Below, one piece after another: positions 1 to 6,053 of a DNA stretch of 6,053 nt. A program made the translations under genes and the position numbers. How positions within the stretch are numbered: position 1 is the first letter of the stretch; each line of letters begins with the position of its first letter. The notes under the pieces were generated by a model, which saw only the letters and a list, made by a program, of their open reading frames with translations, was not told where the DNA came from and did not search any database. Source of the stretch: DTU018 sp003444615 (GTDB lineage Bacteria > Bacillota > Syntrophomonadia > Syntrophomonadales > Syntrophomonadaceae); the NCBI GenBank assembly GCA_049656905.1, contig JBASMO010000116.1, positions 1-6,053 on the forward strand, in the 5' to 3' direction.

Positions 1-1138
1 TCATGACCAGTTCCCACATGATGGGCAGAAAGCTTTCTACGGGAATTTTGTCTTCCCCATTTAGCATACGGTCGGCAACTATGGCCGACGCTTTATGAGC
101 ATGACCGCATTCGCCGATGACAATCCGTTTTACTCCCAGGTTTTTGGCAGCTTCCATCTGCTCTTTCACAATCTTCTTGGCCTGAATGTCGTCATACCAA
201 ATTCCATAGTTCACACTGTCATAGCCCATCATTTCACTGCTCAAGGTCCAGTCAACCCCGGCTTCATCAAAAAGAATGGCAAAGGCAGCCGGATTCTCCG
301 GCCAGGCTACGAATTCCCCCGCATTGTGGATCAATAAGATATCGGCCCCTTCTTTATCAATAGGGATCTTGATCTTTCGTCCGATCCGATCCTCGATATC
401 CTCTTCCAAAAATTCCACCATATCCAAAAATGCAGCTTTGCCGATTCCGGTTGATGAGCCAGTTTTCAGCTGCAGCTCGGTGCCCTTTTTGTGCAAAGAG
501 CTAGGTGCAATGCCCATTTCCTGACTGAATATCTTGCGTATTTCTTTAGCAAACAGGGAATTATCAAGGCCTAAGGGACAAGTCTGGGCACAGCGCCGGC
601 ACAGGTTGCAGCGATAAGCCAGTTCTCCTAACCTGGCAACAGTTTCCCAGTTTACTTCCATATCCGCCCCGATGAATTTCTTCTTTAATTTACCGCCCCT
701 GGTGCAATAGTTTTTATATATCTTTCTGAATGCATCAGCTCTGAAGATAGGCCGGTACAGTTCCTTATCACCGGAAGCCTTGTAAATATGGCAGGCATCC
801 GAACAAGTATCACATTTAGCACAGTACTCAAAAGATAGGTATAAGGGCTGTAACACACCATTATTGGCATCGGAAAAGACCTTTTCCAATCCGTTTAAGA
901 ACTTCTGCACCAATTCAATTTCTTCAGCTTCGGTCTGGGGTCGCTGCAGGGTGTCCAGTGCCACACACCCATCCAGGGAAGTACAGTATCTTTCTCTCCA
1001 CTCGGGCTTAACTTCAGGAAATTCTGGTTCCATACCCGGTTGGTCGTAGGGGAAGCTTAAAGGCATCAGGTCTTCAATTTGAATAAGCTGCTCACAGGCT
1101 TTTCCTAAATCTTTCGGTCTCAAATCTTTCGGATTCAC
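1..1138 (-). CDS. HdrD/DsrK-like Fe-S oxidoreductase, 3' end cut by window edge
   Basis: Cytoplasmic iron-sulfur subunit of a membrane redox complex; 379 codons are visible and the frame is open to position 1. Two four-cysteine clusters are seen, C106-x2-C109-x2-C112-x3-C116 and C177-x2-C180-x2-C183-x3-C187-P, the typical pair for two [4Fe-4S] centres in HdrD, DsrK and HmcF relatives. From about residue 265 a CCG-type domain begins, ending in the GECGHAHKA motif (C344); it resembles the first, cysteine-poor repeat of the DsrK group, and the second repeat lies outside the window. The start is GTG at 1138, chosen because AAAGGAG lies 8 nt upstream and no other start fits as well. It follows the cytochrome b gene after 19 nt, so the two are surely co-transcribed. 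Family knowledge suggests electron exchange with menaquinone through the cytochrome partner; the cytoplasmic partner (Etf, dithiol or other) is not shown. The family call is firm, the partner is inferred. Confidence 0.9.
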   Translation of the reverse strand, partial: MNPKDLRPKDLGKACEQLIQIEDLMPLSFPYDQPGMEPEFPEVKPEWRERYCTSLDGCVALDTLQRPQTEAEEIELVQKFLNGLEKVFSDANNGVLQPLYLSFEYCAKCDTCSDACHIYKASGDKELYRPIFRADAFRKIYKNYCTRGGKLKKKFIGADMEVNWETVARLGELAYRCNLCRRCAQTCPLGLDNSLFAKEIRKIFSQEMGIAPSSLHKKGTELQLKTGSSTGIGKAAFLDMVEFLEEDIEDRIGRKIKIPIDKEGADILLIHNAGEFVAWPENPAAFAILFDEAGVDWTLSSEMMGYDSVNYGIWYDDIQAKKIVKEQMEAAKNLGVKRIVIGECGHAHKASAIVADRMLNGEDKIPVESFLPIMWELVM

Positions 1139-1157
1139 TATCTCTTCTCCTTTCGCC

Positions 1158-2045
1158 TCATGCTTCTGGTGCTGAAGAGGGCTCTATATGTGATGCTGCC
1201 CAGGAAGTTCTGGCCTTTTGATTAAGGGCTGCTTTGACTTTGCTTTCCATGGAACTGCCAGCTGTATTGGGTTCGTTTTCCCACAAAATCTTGTGATAGG
1301 TGAAGTACTTTCCAACGTAGTGACCCATCTTGCTGGGAGGTATGTAAACGAGCATTACCTCCAGCAAAATTAAATGTACAACTAAAGCTGTATTGGGAAC
1401 CACCGATAGGGTTAATATTTGGGCCGTTACCTGCCGGGCAGTATTAAAAGTAAGATCCGGTCCCCAGACTATGATCCCGGAAACCAAAGTAGCTAAAAGA
1501 AGTACTAGATTGAAGTATTCCTGGGGTGTGGTGTATTTTTTAAGTACAGGGTTAAAAACTCTTCGCACCAAGAGAAAAAACTCGCCTGCTGTAGCTATGG
1601 CAAAACCAACCACTCCCGTCACTATAGTCAGATAATAAATAAGCCCCGTCCATAACGAAGCATGAAGGCTCACCGGCGCTCCGGCGAATTCACTTAATAC
1701 CCCTATAACCAATAAAACCATCCAGCCAATTAAAAAATAAATACCCAGATGAAATGAATAAGATGACCACCATAAAGATCGCTGATTATCGAAGAGCTTT
1801 TTGATAAAAAGCATTTCCTTGAGCATATCTGTTAGTTCTGATAATTTTGAAACCTGGCGAGGTTTGCTCCACCATTCCGGTTCTTCCATGTAAGAGCCGC
1901 CATAGGTATGTCTTCCTTTTTCCTGGGGTACCGGATATAGTTCCATTCTTCCATGCAGTGGCATGCGTGCATATTTGATGACTTGATAAGCTGATAGGCC
2001 AAAAAATAATATTACGGCAATATAAACTGAAAGCCCTAGGATCAA
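1158..2045 (-). CDS. NarI/DsrM-like membrane cytochrome b subunit
   Basis: A 295-residue integral membrane protein of the nitrate reductase gamma-like group, expected to carry heme b and bind menaquinone. Hydrophobic segments are seen at about residues 3-22, 98-119, 131-158, 176-195 and 213-236. Between the first and second lies a hydrophilic stretch (about 25-95) with motifs such as ELYPVP and YGGSYMEEPEWW, which I recall from cytochromes paired with Fe-S oxidoreductases in anaerobes. H99 (SYSFHLGIY) and H224 (LVVHLILLE) sit in membrane segments and are the best heme-ligand candidates. After the last segment comes PPSKMGHYVGKYFTYHKILW, a typical NarI/DsrM cytoplasmic end, followed by a polar tail. 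The start is TTG at 2045: GGGAGG lies 9 nt upstream and an in-frame TGA just above rules out an earlier start. It leads the operon with the HdrD-like gene. It is not true NarI, because no nitrate reductase catalytic genes are here. Confidence 0.88.
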   Translation of the reverse strand: MILGLSVYIAVILFFGLSAYQVIKYARMPLHGRMELYPVPQEKGRHTYGGSYMEEPEWWSKPRQVSKLSELTDMLKEMLFIKKLFDNQRSLWWSSYSFHLGIYFLIGWMVLLVIGVLSEFAGAPVSLHASLWTGLIYYLTIVTGVVGFAIATAGEFFLLVRRVFNPVLKKYTTPQEYFNLVLLLATLVSGIIVWGPDLTFNTARQVTAQILTLSVVPNTALVVHLILLEVMLVYIPPSKMGHYVGKYFTYHKILWENEPNTAGSSMESKVKAALNQKARTSWAASHIEPSSAPEA

Positions 2046-2235
2046 ATCCGTCTCCCTCCCACACTTTTTTTGAAATCATCCTCTTTTTAACTTTAGGAAA
2101 CTCCCTTTGTTTCGTAAAATTGGGTATTCTAATCGCGGCAATTGTAGTTTCCTATTAATAAATCGGGTTTCAATTCTGTTTACAACCTTTGCAAATGCAC
2201 CGGTAAAACATATAATAAGAATTGCTGCAGGTGCA

Positions 2236-2257
2236 GTTTGTGATTCATTGGACAAAC
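2236..2257. promoter_or_regulatory. Candidate TetR-family operator (inverted repeat)
   Basis: GTTTGT at 2236-2241 and ACAAAC at 2252-2257 are perfect 6-bp inverted arms separated by 10 bp. The site covers the proposed -35 box and most of the spacer of the tetR promoter, the usual place for an autorepressing TetR operator. The half-site spacing (centre to centre about 16 bp) suits a dimer. The arms are short and could occur by chance in AT-rich DNA, so binding is inferred from position. Confidence 0.45.
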
Positions 2258-2266
2258 ATGTATAAA
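2238..2266 (+). promoter_or_regulatory. Predicted sigma-70-type promoter of tetR
   Basis: TTGTGA at 2238-2243 (4 of 6 consensus bases) and TATAAA at 2261-2266 (5 of 6) are separated by exactly 17 bp. Transcription would start near 2273 and leave a leader of about 30 nt before the GTG start, which suits the position of the ribosome binding site. Confidence 0.55.
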
Positions 2267-2289
2267 ATAAATAAGACTCTTCAAAATCT

Positions 2290-2295
2290 GGAGGT
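2290..2295 (+). promoter_or_regulatory. Ribosome binding site that decides the tetR start
   Basis: The GGAGGT sequence ends directly against the upstream ATG at 2296, which is too close for initiation. GTG at 2302, in the same frame, lies 7 nt after GGAGG and is therefore the better start. Confidence 0.7.
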
Positions 2296-2301
2296 ATGGC
2301 A

Positions 2302-2892
2302 GTGAGCCAAGACAATAACAATCGAGAAAAAATTCTGACCGCAGCCCGAATGTTGATGGCTGAGAAAGGTATCAAAAAAACCAGTCTGGCAGATATAGCC
2401 CGGGAGGTAGGCATTAGCAAAGGCACACTGTTTTATCACTTTGCCAGCAAGGACGACCTGGTAAACGATATCTTAGCAGATCATTTTACAGCTCTGGTGA
2501 ATATCACCAAACAATACTTGCCTCATCATCTGAAGAATAATGCCCCCTCCAAAATATTCAAAATGCTCTTTGACCTGTTTACCAGCGAATATGATATCAC
2601 CCGCCTGGACCTGTATCTGCTGCAAGAAGGCATCCAGGGCAACGAAAACATAAACCAAAAGTTTTTGGAAAGGAAACGCAACTGGCGAAAGGCTATTGCT
2701 GAAGAATTGGAAGCCACCTTCCAGATTAAGGATCCCATACATTTATCCGCATTAAGCACCATGCTGTTAGCTATGATTGATGGCCTGGCTATTCAGGTTC
2801 TGGTTGAACCAGGCAGTGTCAACAATGATGAAATCGCCTCAACCCTGGCTGAAATGATAAAGCTGCTGGCATCCGCAGAATCACAGGAGTAA
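2302..2892 (+). CDS. TetR/AcrR-family transcriptional regulator
   Basis: A DNA-binding one-component regulator of 196 residues from the preferred GTG start (198 if the ATG at 2296 is used), the usual family length. The N-terminal domain has the standard TetR pattern: a first helix (about residues 8-22, REKILTAARMLMAEKG), then T27-S28-L29-x-D31-I32-A33 and the recognition region G37-ISKGTLFYHF-A48 followed by SKDDL. The C-terminal part (about 60-196) is helical and variable, as expected for the ligand-binding and dimer domain; nothing in it names the ligand. It is divergent from the cytochrome/Fe-S operon and convergent with the ThDP/SDR operon, so control of itself and of the redox pair is most likely. 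In comparable anaerobes such regulators often sense acyl-CoA, but that is only an analogy. A hairpin with a U-rich tail follows. Confidence 0.92.
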   Translation: MSQDNNNREKILTAARMLMAEKGIKKTSLADIAREVGISKGTLFYHFASKDDLVNDILADHFTALVNITKQYLPHHLKNNAPSKIFKMLFDLFTSEYDITRLDLYLLQEGIQGNENINQKFLERKRNWRKAIAEELEATFQIKDPIHLSALSTMLLAMIDGLAIQVLVEPGSVNNDEIASTLAEMIKLLASAESQE

Positions 2893-2933
2893 TTAGCGGA
2901 TAATAAAAGTTTTTTCAGATTCTATTTACAAGG

Positions 2934-2965
2934 GACGCCCTCATTGAAGAAGGCGTCTTCTTATT
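2934..2965 (+). terminator. Probable intrinsic terminator of tetR
   Basis: GACGCC (2934-2939) pairs with GGCGTC (2952-2957); two more pairs can form after one mismatch toward the loop. A T-rich run (TTCTTATT) follows on the plus strand. It begins 42 nt after the tetR stop. On the minus strand no T-run follows the stem, so it probably serves tetR more than the convergent SDR operon. Confidence 0.6.
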
Positions 2966-3043
2966 GAGGCAGTCACACCTTTGCTTTCACTATAAATTCC
3001 TTGCACTTATTTGTTGCTAATATGCGAAGTGGGCACAGCACTT

Positions 3044-3070
3044 ATAGCTGGTAAGTAATTCAGCAGCTAT
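3044..3070 (-). repeat. Inverted repeat at the end of the SDR gene
   Basis: ATAGCTG (3044-3050) and CAGCTAT (3064-3070) are perfect 7-bp arms with a 13-nt loop, and one arm contains the SDR stop codon. A second small repeat, AAGTG (3027-3031) with CACTT (3039-3043), lies just downstream in the direction of transcription. Neither has a T-run, so these may stabilise the 3' end of the operon transcript or may be chance. Confidence 0.3.
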
Positions 3071-3876
3071 TCCTCAAAAACAAACTGATTTAATGAAAGC
3101 ATTATTTCTTCGTAGGCTGCCGGATCACTGTAATATAAATCCCAGGATGCTTGGGCTGTCTCACCCAGCAGCAACTGCCTTTCTTCTTGGGCTACCGCCT
3201 TAAAAATACTGTCTGCAGCATCATCAGGCATCAGTACATTCCCCGAAGTGGGCCTTTCTTTGTTCATAGGTGTTCCATCAGCACTCAGATTGTTCTTGGC
3301 TAGATTGGTCTTAATATAGGTGGCAAATACCAGCAGAACCTTGACTCCGCTCCTATCCACTTCTGTTCGCAGAGTATTCAAGAAACCGGCCATTCCATGT
3401 TTAGCAGCCGCATAGCCAGTTCTGCCGGCCAGAGGAGCGTAGCCAGCCACACTGGCGATTCCTACAACCGTTCCTTGAGTTTTGATTATGCTGTCAATAG
3501 CTGCTTTGGTGCAGTATATAGTGCCAAAGAGACTTATATCGATAACTTTTTTAAGTACCGAAACCCTGGTTTTCTGAAACAAGCTTACGTGTGATACTCC
3601 GGCATTATTAATCAGCACATATATATCGCCCATTTTATCGATAACCTGGCTTATGGTATCATTTACTACAGCTTCATCGGTCACATCACACACGAAAGTA
3701 TGAGCAGAAGCTCCCATAGCTGAAAGTTCATCGGCCAATATTTCCAAACCCTTGGCATCCTTATCGAGACCGGCTACTATAGCGCCCGCCTGAGCAAAAC
3801 GCTTGCAAAGAGCATAGCCCAGTCCTGAGGCAGCACCAGTTATAACCACAACCTTATCATTAAACTCTCTAGCCAT
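3067..3876 (-). CDS. Short-chain dehydrogenase/reductase (SDR) with altered motifs
   Basis: A classical SDR of 269 residues, an NAD(P)-dependent oxidoreductase of an alcohol/carbonyl pair. Seen from the N-terminus: the cofactor motif T13-G-A-A-S-G18-L-G20, D38 at the end of the second strand (this favours NAD over NADP), CDVTD at 63-67, NNAG at 90-93, S142 in the SVAG strand, and Y155-AAA-K159. Two family signatures differ: the tetrad asparagine, normally in a DVNLFGT-like helix, is S115 (IDISLFGT), and the PG pair after the sixth strand is A185-T186 (VFATYIKT). The start at 3876 is preferred because AAGG lies 10 nt upstream; the ATG at 3885 has only 1 nt and would add three residues. It is the last gene of the ThDP operon. 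Reduction of an aldehyde made by those enzymes is plausible (sulfoacetaldehyde reductase IsfD is an SDR), but the substrate cannot be read from the sequence. Confidence 0.9.
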   Translation of the reverse strand: MAREFNDKVVVITGAASGLGYALCKRFAQAGAIVAGLDKDAKGLEILADELSAMGASAHTFVCDVTDEAVVNDTISQVIDKMGDIYVLINNAGVSHVSLFQKTRVSVLKKVIDISLFGTIYCTKAAIDSIIKTQGTVVGIASVAGYAPLAGRTGYAAAKHGMAGFLNTLRTEVDRSGVKVLLVFATYIKTNLAKNNLSADGTPMNKERPTSGNVLMPDDAADSIFKAVAQEERQLLLGETAQASWDLYYSDPAAYEEIMLSLNQFVFEE

Positions 3877-3936
3877 CTTAAACATACCTTCTTTCTTTCG
3901 GCTAAAGGTAGTTACGGCGATTAGTCCAGATTAAGT

Positions 3937-3969
3937 GGTGCCGATCCCCTCAGAGGGGGATCGAACACC
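3937..3969 (-). repeat. Strong intercistronic hairpin between Xsc-like and SDR genes
   Basis: CGATCCCC (3942-3949) pairs perfectly with GGGGATCG (3956-3963) around a 6-nt loop, in which a T-G pair can also form. Beyond one base on one side and two on the other, GGTG (3937-3940) pairs with CACC (3966-3969), giving 12 firm pairs in all. No T-run follows on either strand, so it is not a standard terminator. In the 119-nt gap inside an operon it may act as an mRNA processing or stability element that sets different levels for the two products, or as a protein site. Confidence 0.6.
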
Positions 3970-3995
3970 AATAGGTTCTAATTTCTGCTGCCTAT

Positions 3996-5729
3996 CTACC
4001 AATTTCTGTGATCAAGATGTTTATATTTGTCCAGATATCTTACCGGAAGTTTTAAGGCATCCTTCCTGAACGGAGGTGCCAGTTGAGTTCCATCGACCTC
4101 AAACTGGAGAACTGCCGGGCGGTTGGATCTTATGGCTGCCAGGAAGGCATCGCCTACATCTTCAGCACGGTCGATAGTTGCTCCGTAAGCCCCCATAGCT
4201 TTAGCTACTTCTGCGAAGTTGGGCGCTTCGATATCTACGCCATAGAACCGGTTGTTGTAGAAATCAATCTGGTTTTTCTTTTCAGCACACCAGGCTGCGT
4301 TATGGAATACACAGGCGACTACCGGAATGTCTTCCTGCACCGCCGTACTTACTTCGTGCAGGCTCATACCCCAGGCACCGTCACCAACAATGTTGAAGAC
4401 CGGAACATCCGGACGGCCCAGTTTGGCCCCCAGAGCAGCCGGATACGAGAAACCGGTATTACCAAAGGTCAAAGCGGCAATATGCTGCCGACCGCCGTTA
4501 AAGTTGAAATAGCTGTTAGCAGTTGACGCTACATTACCGATATCAGTGGCCAAAATAGCGTTTTCCGGCATGACTTTGGCCAGTTCCAGCAGAACTCTGC
4601 GCGGGTTCATAGGATTGCCCGGTACCATAGCCAGATCTGTGATTTCCTTTTCCCATTCAGCCTTACGGGCGGCGATCTCAGCTAAACGAGCTTCATCTAC
4701 CGGGCGATCGCCGATTTTTGCCCGGAGCAGTCTCAGGATTTCCTCAGCAGCTGCTTTGGCATCACCAATAATTCCAACTTCTATGGGATGAGTTTTGGCG
4801 ATATTCAAAGGATTGATGTCAATCTGAATTATCTTGGCAGACTCGGGGAAGTAATCTATGTCATACTGGGGCAGAGTTCCGAAATATGACAATCTGGAAC
4901 CGATGGCCAGAATGACATCAGCCTCGGCCATAGTATTCATGGCAGCTTTGGATCCCATATAGCCTATCGGGCCAACATGCAGCCGATGATTGGCTGGGAA
5001 TGCGTCATTATGCAGATAGGTACATGCCACCGGGGCGGTGAGCAGATCAGCGATCTGAGCCACTATATCATGGGAATCGGTATCTACCACGCCACGTCCT
5101 GAGACTATGACCGGTTTCTTGGCATTGGCCAACAGTTCGACAGCTCTGGCCAATGCTTCAGGCGATCCGCAGCCCCGGTCATCAACTCTGTATTGATGAG
5201 GCTCCAGGATATAGTCTTCTACTTCACCGTAGAAATAGTCCCGGGGAATATCCAACAGAACTGGACCTCTCAGTGCATAAGCCATACGGAAAGCGGTTCT
5301 GGTGCAGTCAGCTGCTCTGGAGGGATGAGGCAGTCTGACCGTAGCTTTCGTAATAGCTTTGAATACTGAAACCTGATCACATTCCTGGAACCCATCCCAG
5401 CCAATAGAACCAGTTCCAGCAGAAGGAGCTATTACCACCATAGGGGTATGCCCCATGTTGGCCGCCGCTACTCCGGTGACCATGTTGGTAATACCAGGGC
5501 CGTTCTGCCCTATACATACGCCAGCCTTACCTGTTACACGAGCATAACCATCTTCCATATGAGCCGCGCTTTGCTCGTGGCGCACCGGGATAAACCTAAT
5601 TCCCGCGGCTGGCATAAGATCCAGCAAATCCATAAAGGCAGATCCTACTATACCCGATACATGCTCGACACCTTCTGCCACCAATGTTTCAACAATTGCC
5701 TCACTGGCTATCATCTTTTGTTTAGCCAT
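3996..5729 (-). CDS. xsc: ThDP enzyme of the sulfoacetaldehyde acetyltransferase (Xsc) family
   Basis: Xsc converts sulfoacetaldehyde and phosphate to acetyl phosphate and sulfite in the cytoplasm, using thiamine diphosphate and Mg2+. The 577 residues match the family length and its three domains: N-terminal pyrimidine-binding domain (about 5-170) with catalytic E52 in RHEQSAAHMEDGYARVTG and QNGPGITN at 75-82; central domain (about 190-335); C-terminal diphosphate-binding domain (about 375-550) with G449-D-G451 and, 26 residues on, N477. Stretches recalled from known Xsc proteins are GSAFM (29-33), GFQE (113-116), HNDAFP (240-245), GPIGYMGSKA (253-262), TLPQYDIDYFP (285-295), AEKKNQ (482-487) and PFRKDALKLPV (553-563). 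The C-terminal GNTGFSYP (423-430) differs from the form I recall in proteobacterial Xsc. The start ATG has GGAGG 7 nt upstream. It sits 42 nt after another ThDP enzyme gene. Family is firm; the sulfonate substrate is inferred, and acetolactate-synthase-like chemistry is the alternative. Confidence 0.82.
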   Translation of the reverse strand: MAKQKMIASEAIVETLVAEGVEHVSGIVGSAFMDLLDLMPAAGIRFIPVRHEQSAAHMEDGYARVTGKAGVCIGQNGPGITNMVTGVAAANMGHTPMVVIAPSAGTGSIGWDGFQECDQVSVFKAITKATVRLPHPSRAADCTRTAFRMAYALRGPVLLDIPRDYFYGEVEDYILEPHQYRVDDRGCGSPEALARAVELLANAKKPVIVSGRGVVDTDSHDIVAQIADLLTAPVACTYLHNDAFPANHRLHVGPIGYMGSKAAMNTMAEADVILAIGSRLSYFGTLPQYDIDYFPESAKIIQIDINPLNIAKTHPIEVGIIGDAKAAAEEILRLLRAKIGDRPVDEARLAEIAARKAEWEKEITDLAMVPGNPMNPRRVLLELAKVMPENAILATDIGNVASTANSYFNFNGGRQHIAALTFGNTGFSYPAALGAKLGRPDVPVFNIVGDGAWGMSLHEVSTAVQEDIPVVACVFHNAAWCAEKKNQIDFYNNRFYGVDIEAPNFAEVAKAMGAYGATIDRAEDVGDAFLAAIRSNRPAVLQFEVDGTQLAPPFRKDALKLPVRYLDKYKHLDHRNW

Positions 5730-5771
5730 TTTTGTCCTCCTCTACAAAATGCTATATTAAATAGGTTCCAT

Positions 5772-6053
5772 CTATCGGTTCGGTCCAATATTCACATCGG
5801 TCATAACGTTTACAACAGCTGGTTTATCAGAGGCTATAGCTCTGTCAATAGCAGCACCGATCTCAGCAGCCTCGGTCACATATTCTCCATGTCCGCCCAG
5901 AGCTTCCACCACCTGATCGTAGCGAACATCTCTTAGGAACAATCCGACAAAGGGTTTATCCTCAGTAGCCCTCTGGGCTTCTGACCTCTTGATCATTCCC
6001 CAGCAGCTGTCATTGAGGATAATGGTGGTAAATTTAATGCCATAACGTATAGC
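5772..6053 (-). CDS. C-terminal part of a second ThDP-dependent enzyme (5' end outside window)
   Basis: Ninety-three codons and a TAG stop are visible; the frame is open to the right edge, so this is the end of a longer gene and not a small protein starting at the ATG at 5996. The sequence holds the end of a ThDP diphosphate-binding domain: a strand ending in LND at about residues 13-15, then SCWGMIKRSEAQ, which fits the N of the GDG-x-N motif and the following helix, then RYDQVVEALGGHGEYV and KPAVVNVMTDV, a common close of acetolactate-synthase-like and 2-hydroxyacyl-CoA lyase-like enzymes. The GDG itself lies outside. It is the first visible gene of the operon with the Xsc-like enzyme and the SDR. 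The two ThDP proteins are not alike enough here to suggest a recent duplication. Substrate unknown. Confidence 0.82.
   Translation of the reverse strand, partial: AIRYGIKFTTIILNDSCWGMIKRSEAQRATEDKPFVGLFLRDVRYDQVVEALGGHGEYVTEAAEIGAAIDRAIASDKPAVVNVMTDVNIGPNR

Larger units (their letters stand above)
2046..2301. other. Divergent intergenic region between cytochrome operon and tetR
   Basis: This 256-nt AT-rich stretch separates the two divergent start codons and holds the control signals for both. The tetR side has a good promoter and an inverted repeat (listed separately). For the minus-strand operon I find no convincing promoter. The best candidate is TTGTAA (2185-2180) with TATTAA (2160-2155), but its 19-nt spacer is long; TACAAT (2146-2141) lacks a well-placed -35 box. 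That operon would then have a leader of 100 nt or more, in which I see no riboswitch or strong hairpin. No coding sequence is supported. Confidence 0.6.

Noticed and set aside
95..524. Plus-strand open frames opposite the Fe-S oxidoreductase
   Set aside because: They are shadows of the conserved minus-strand reading frame.
2097..2113. GAAAC/GTTTC small hairpin in the leader of the cytochrome operon
   Set aside because: A 5-bp AT-rich stem with a 7-nt loop is too weak to support a regulatory claim.
2196..2235. TGCACC and GGTGCA inverted arms 28 nt apart in the divergent region
   Set aside because: The arms are short and far apart, with no relation to a promoter box; weaker than the GTTTGT/ACAAAC pair.
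4083..4526. Plus-strand open frame of 147 codons opposite the Xsc-like gene
   Set aside because: It lies wholly antisense to a conserved enzyme gene, has no ribosome binding site and no recognisable protein pattern.
3970..5768. The 9-mer AATAGGTTC in both gaps of the ThDP operon (3970-3978 and 5760-5768)
   Set aside because: Repeats of 9 bases are expected by chance many times in a 6-kb sequence, and the flanks do not match.
5448..5936. Plus-strand open frame of 162 codons
   Set aside because: It is antisense to the ends of two conserved ThDP genes and has a composition unlike a real protein.
5772..5996. A separate 74-residue protein starting at the ATG at 5996
   Set aside because: The frame continues upstream to the window edge with conserved ThDP-domain sequence, so this is only the end of a larger gene.

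Overview
The window looks like chromosome from an anaerobic, low-to-mid GC Clostridia-type Firmicute, most likely a syntrophic fatty-acid oxidiser or sulfate-reducer relative. This is an inference from gene content (a quinone-linked cytochrome b plus HdrD-like iron-sulfur pair, a TetR regulator of fatty-acid-regulator size, thiamine-diphosphate enzymes) and from strong GGAGG-type ribosome binding sites. No RNA gene, insertion sequence or CRISPR array was seen.

Layout. (1) Positions 1-2045, minus strand: a two-gene operon. A NarI/DsrM-like membrane cytochrome b (TTG start at 2045) is followed after 19 nt by an HdrD/DsrK-like Fe-S oxidoreductase (GTG start at 1138) that runs off the left edge. 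Together they look like a membrane complex passing electrons between a cytoplasmic donor (in related systems often an electron-transferring flavoprotein or a dithiol) and menaquinone. (2) Positions 2046-2301: a divergent intergenic region with a good sigma-70-type promoter for the rightward gene and an inverted repeat lying across its -35 box. (3) Positions 2302-2892, plus strand: a TetR-family regulator, followed by a terminator-like hairpin. (4) Positions 3067-6053, minus strand: a presumed three-gene operon read right to left. It contains the C-terminal end of a ThDP-dependent enzyme cut by the right edge, then a complete 577-residue ThDP enzyme of the sulfoacetaldehyde acetyltransferase (Xsc) family, then a short-chain dehydrogenase/reductase (SDR). 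A strong 12-bp-paired hairpin separates the Xsc-like gene from the SDR gene.

How the genes may work together. The right-hand operon couples two ThDP carbon-carbon chemistry enzymes to an NAD(P)-dependent oxidoreductase. If the Xsc assignment holds at substrate level, the module would split sulfoacetaldehyde with phosphate into acetyl phosphate and sulfite, and the SDR could interconvert a related aldehyde and alcohol. No sulfonate transporter or phosphotransacetylase is visible here, so the substrate remains open. The TetR gene sits between the two minus-strand operons, divergent from the respiratory pair and convergent with the ThDP/SDR operon; it most plausibly controls itself and the respiratory pair. 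The most unusual points are the SDR with two altered signature motifs, the intercistronic hairpin, and the tandem pair of ThDP enzymes.
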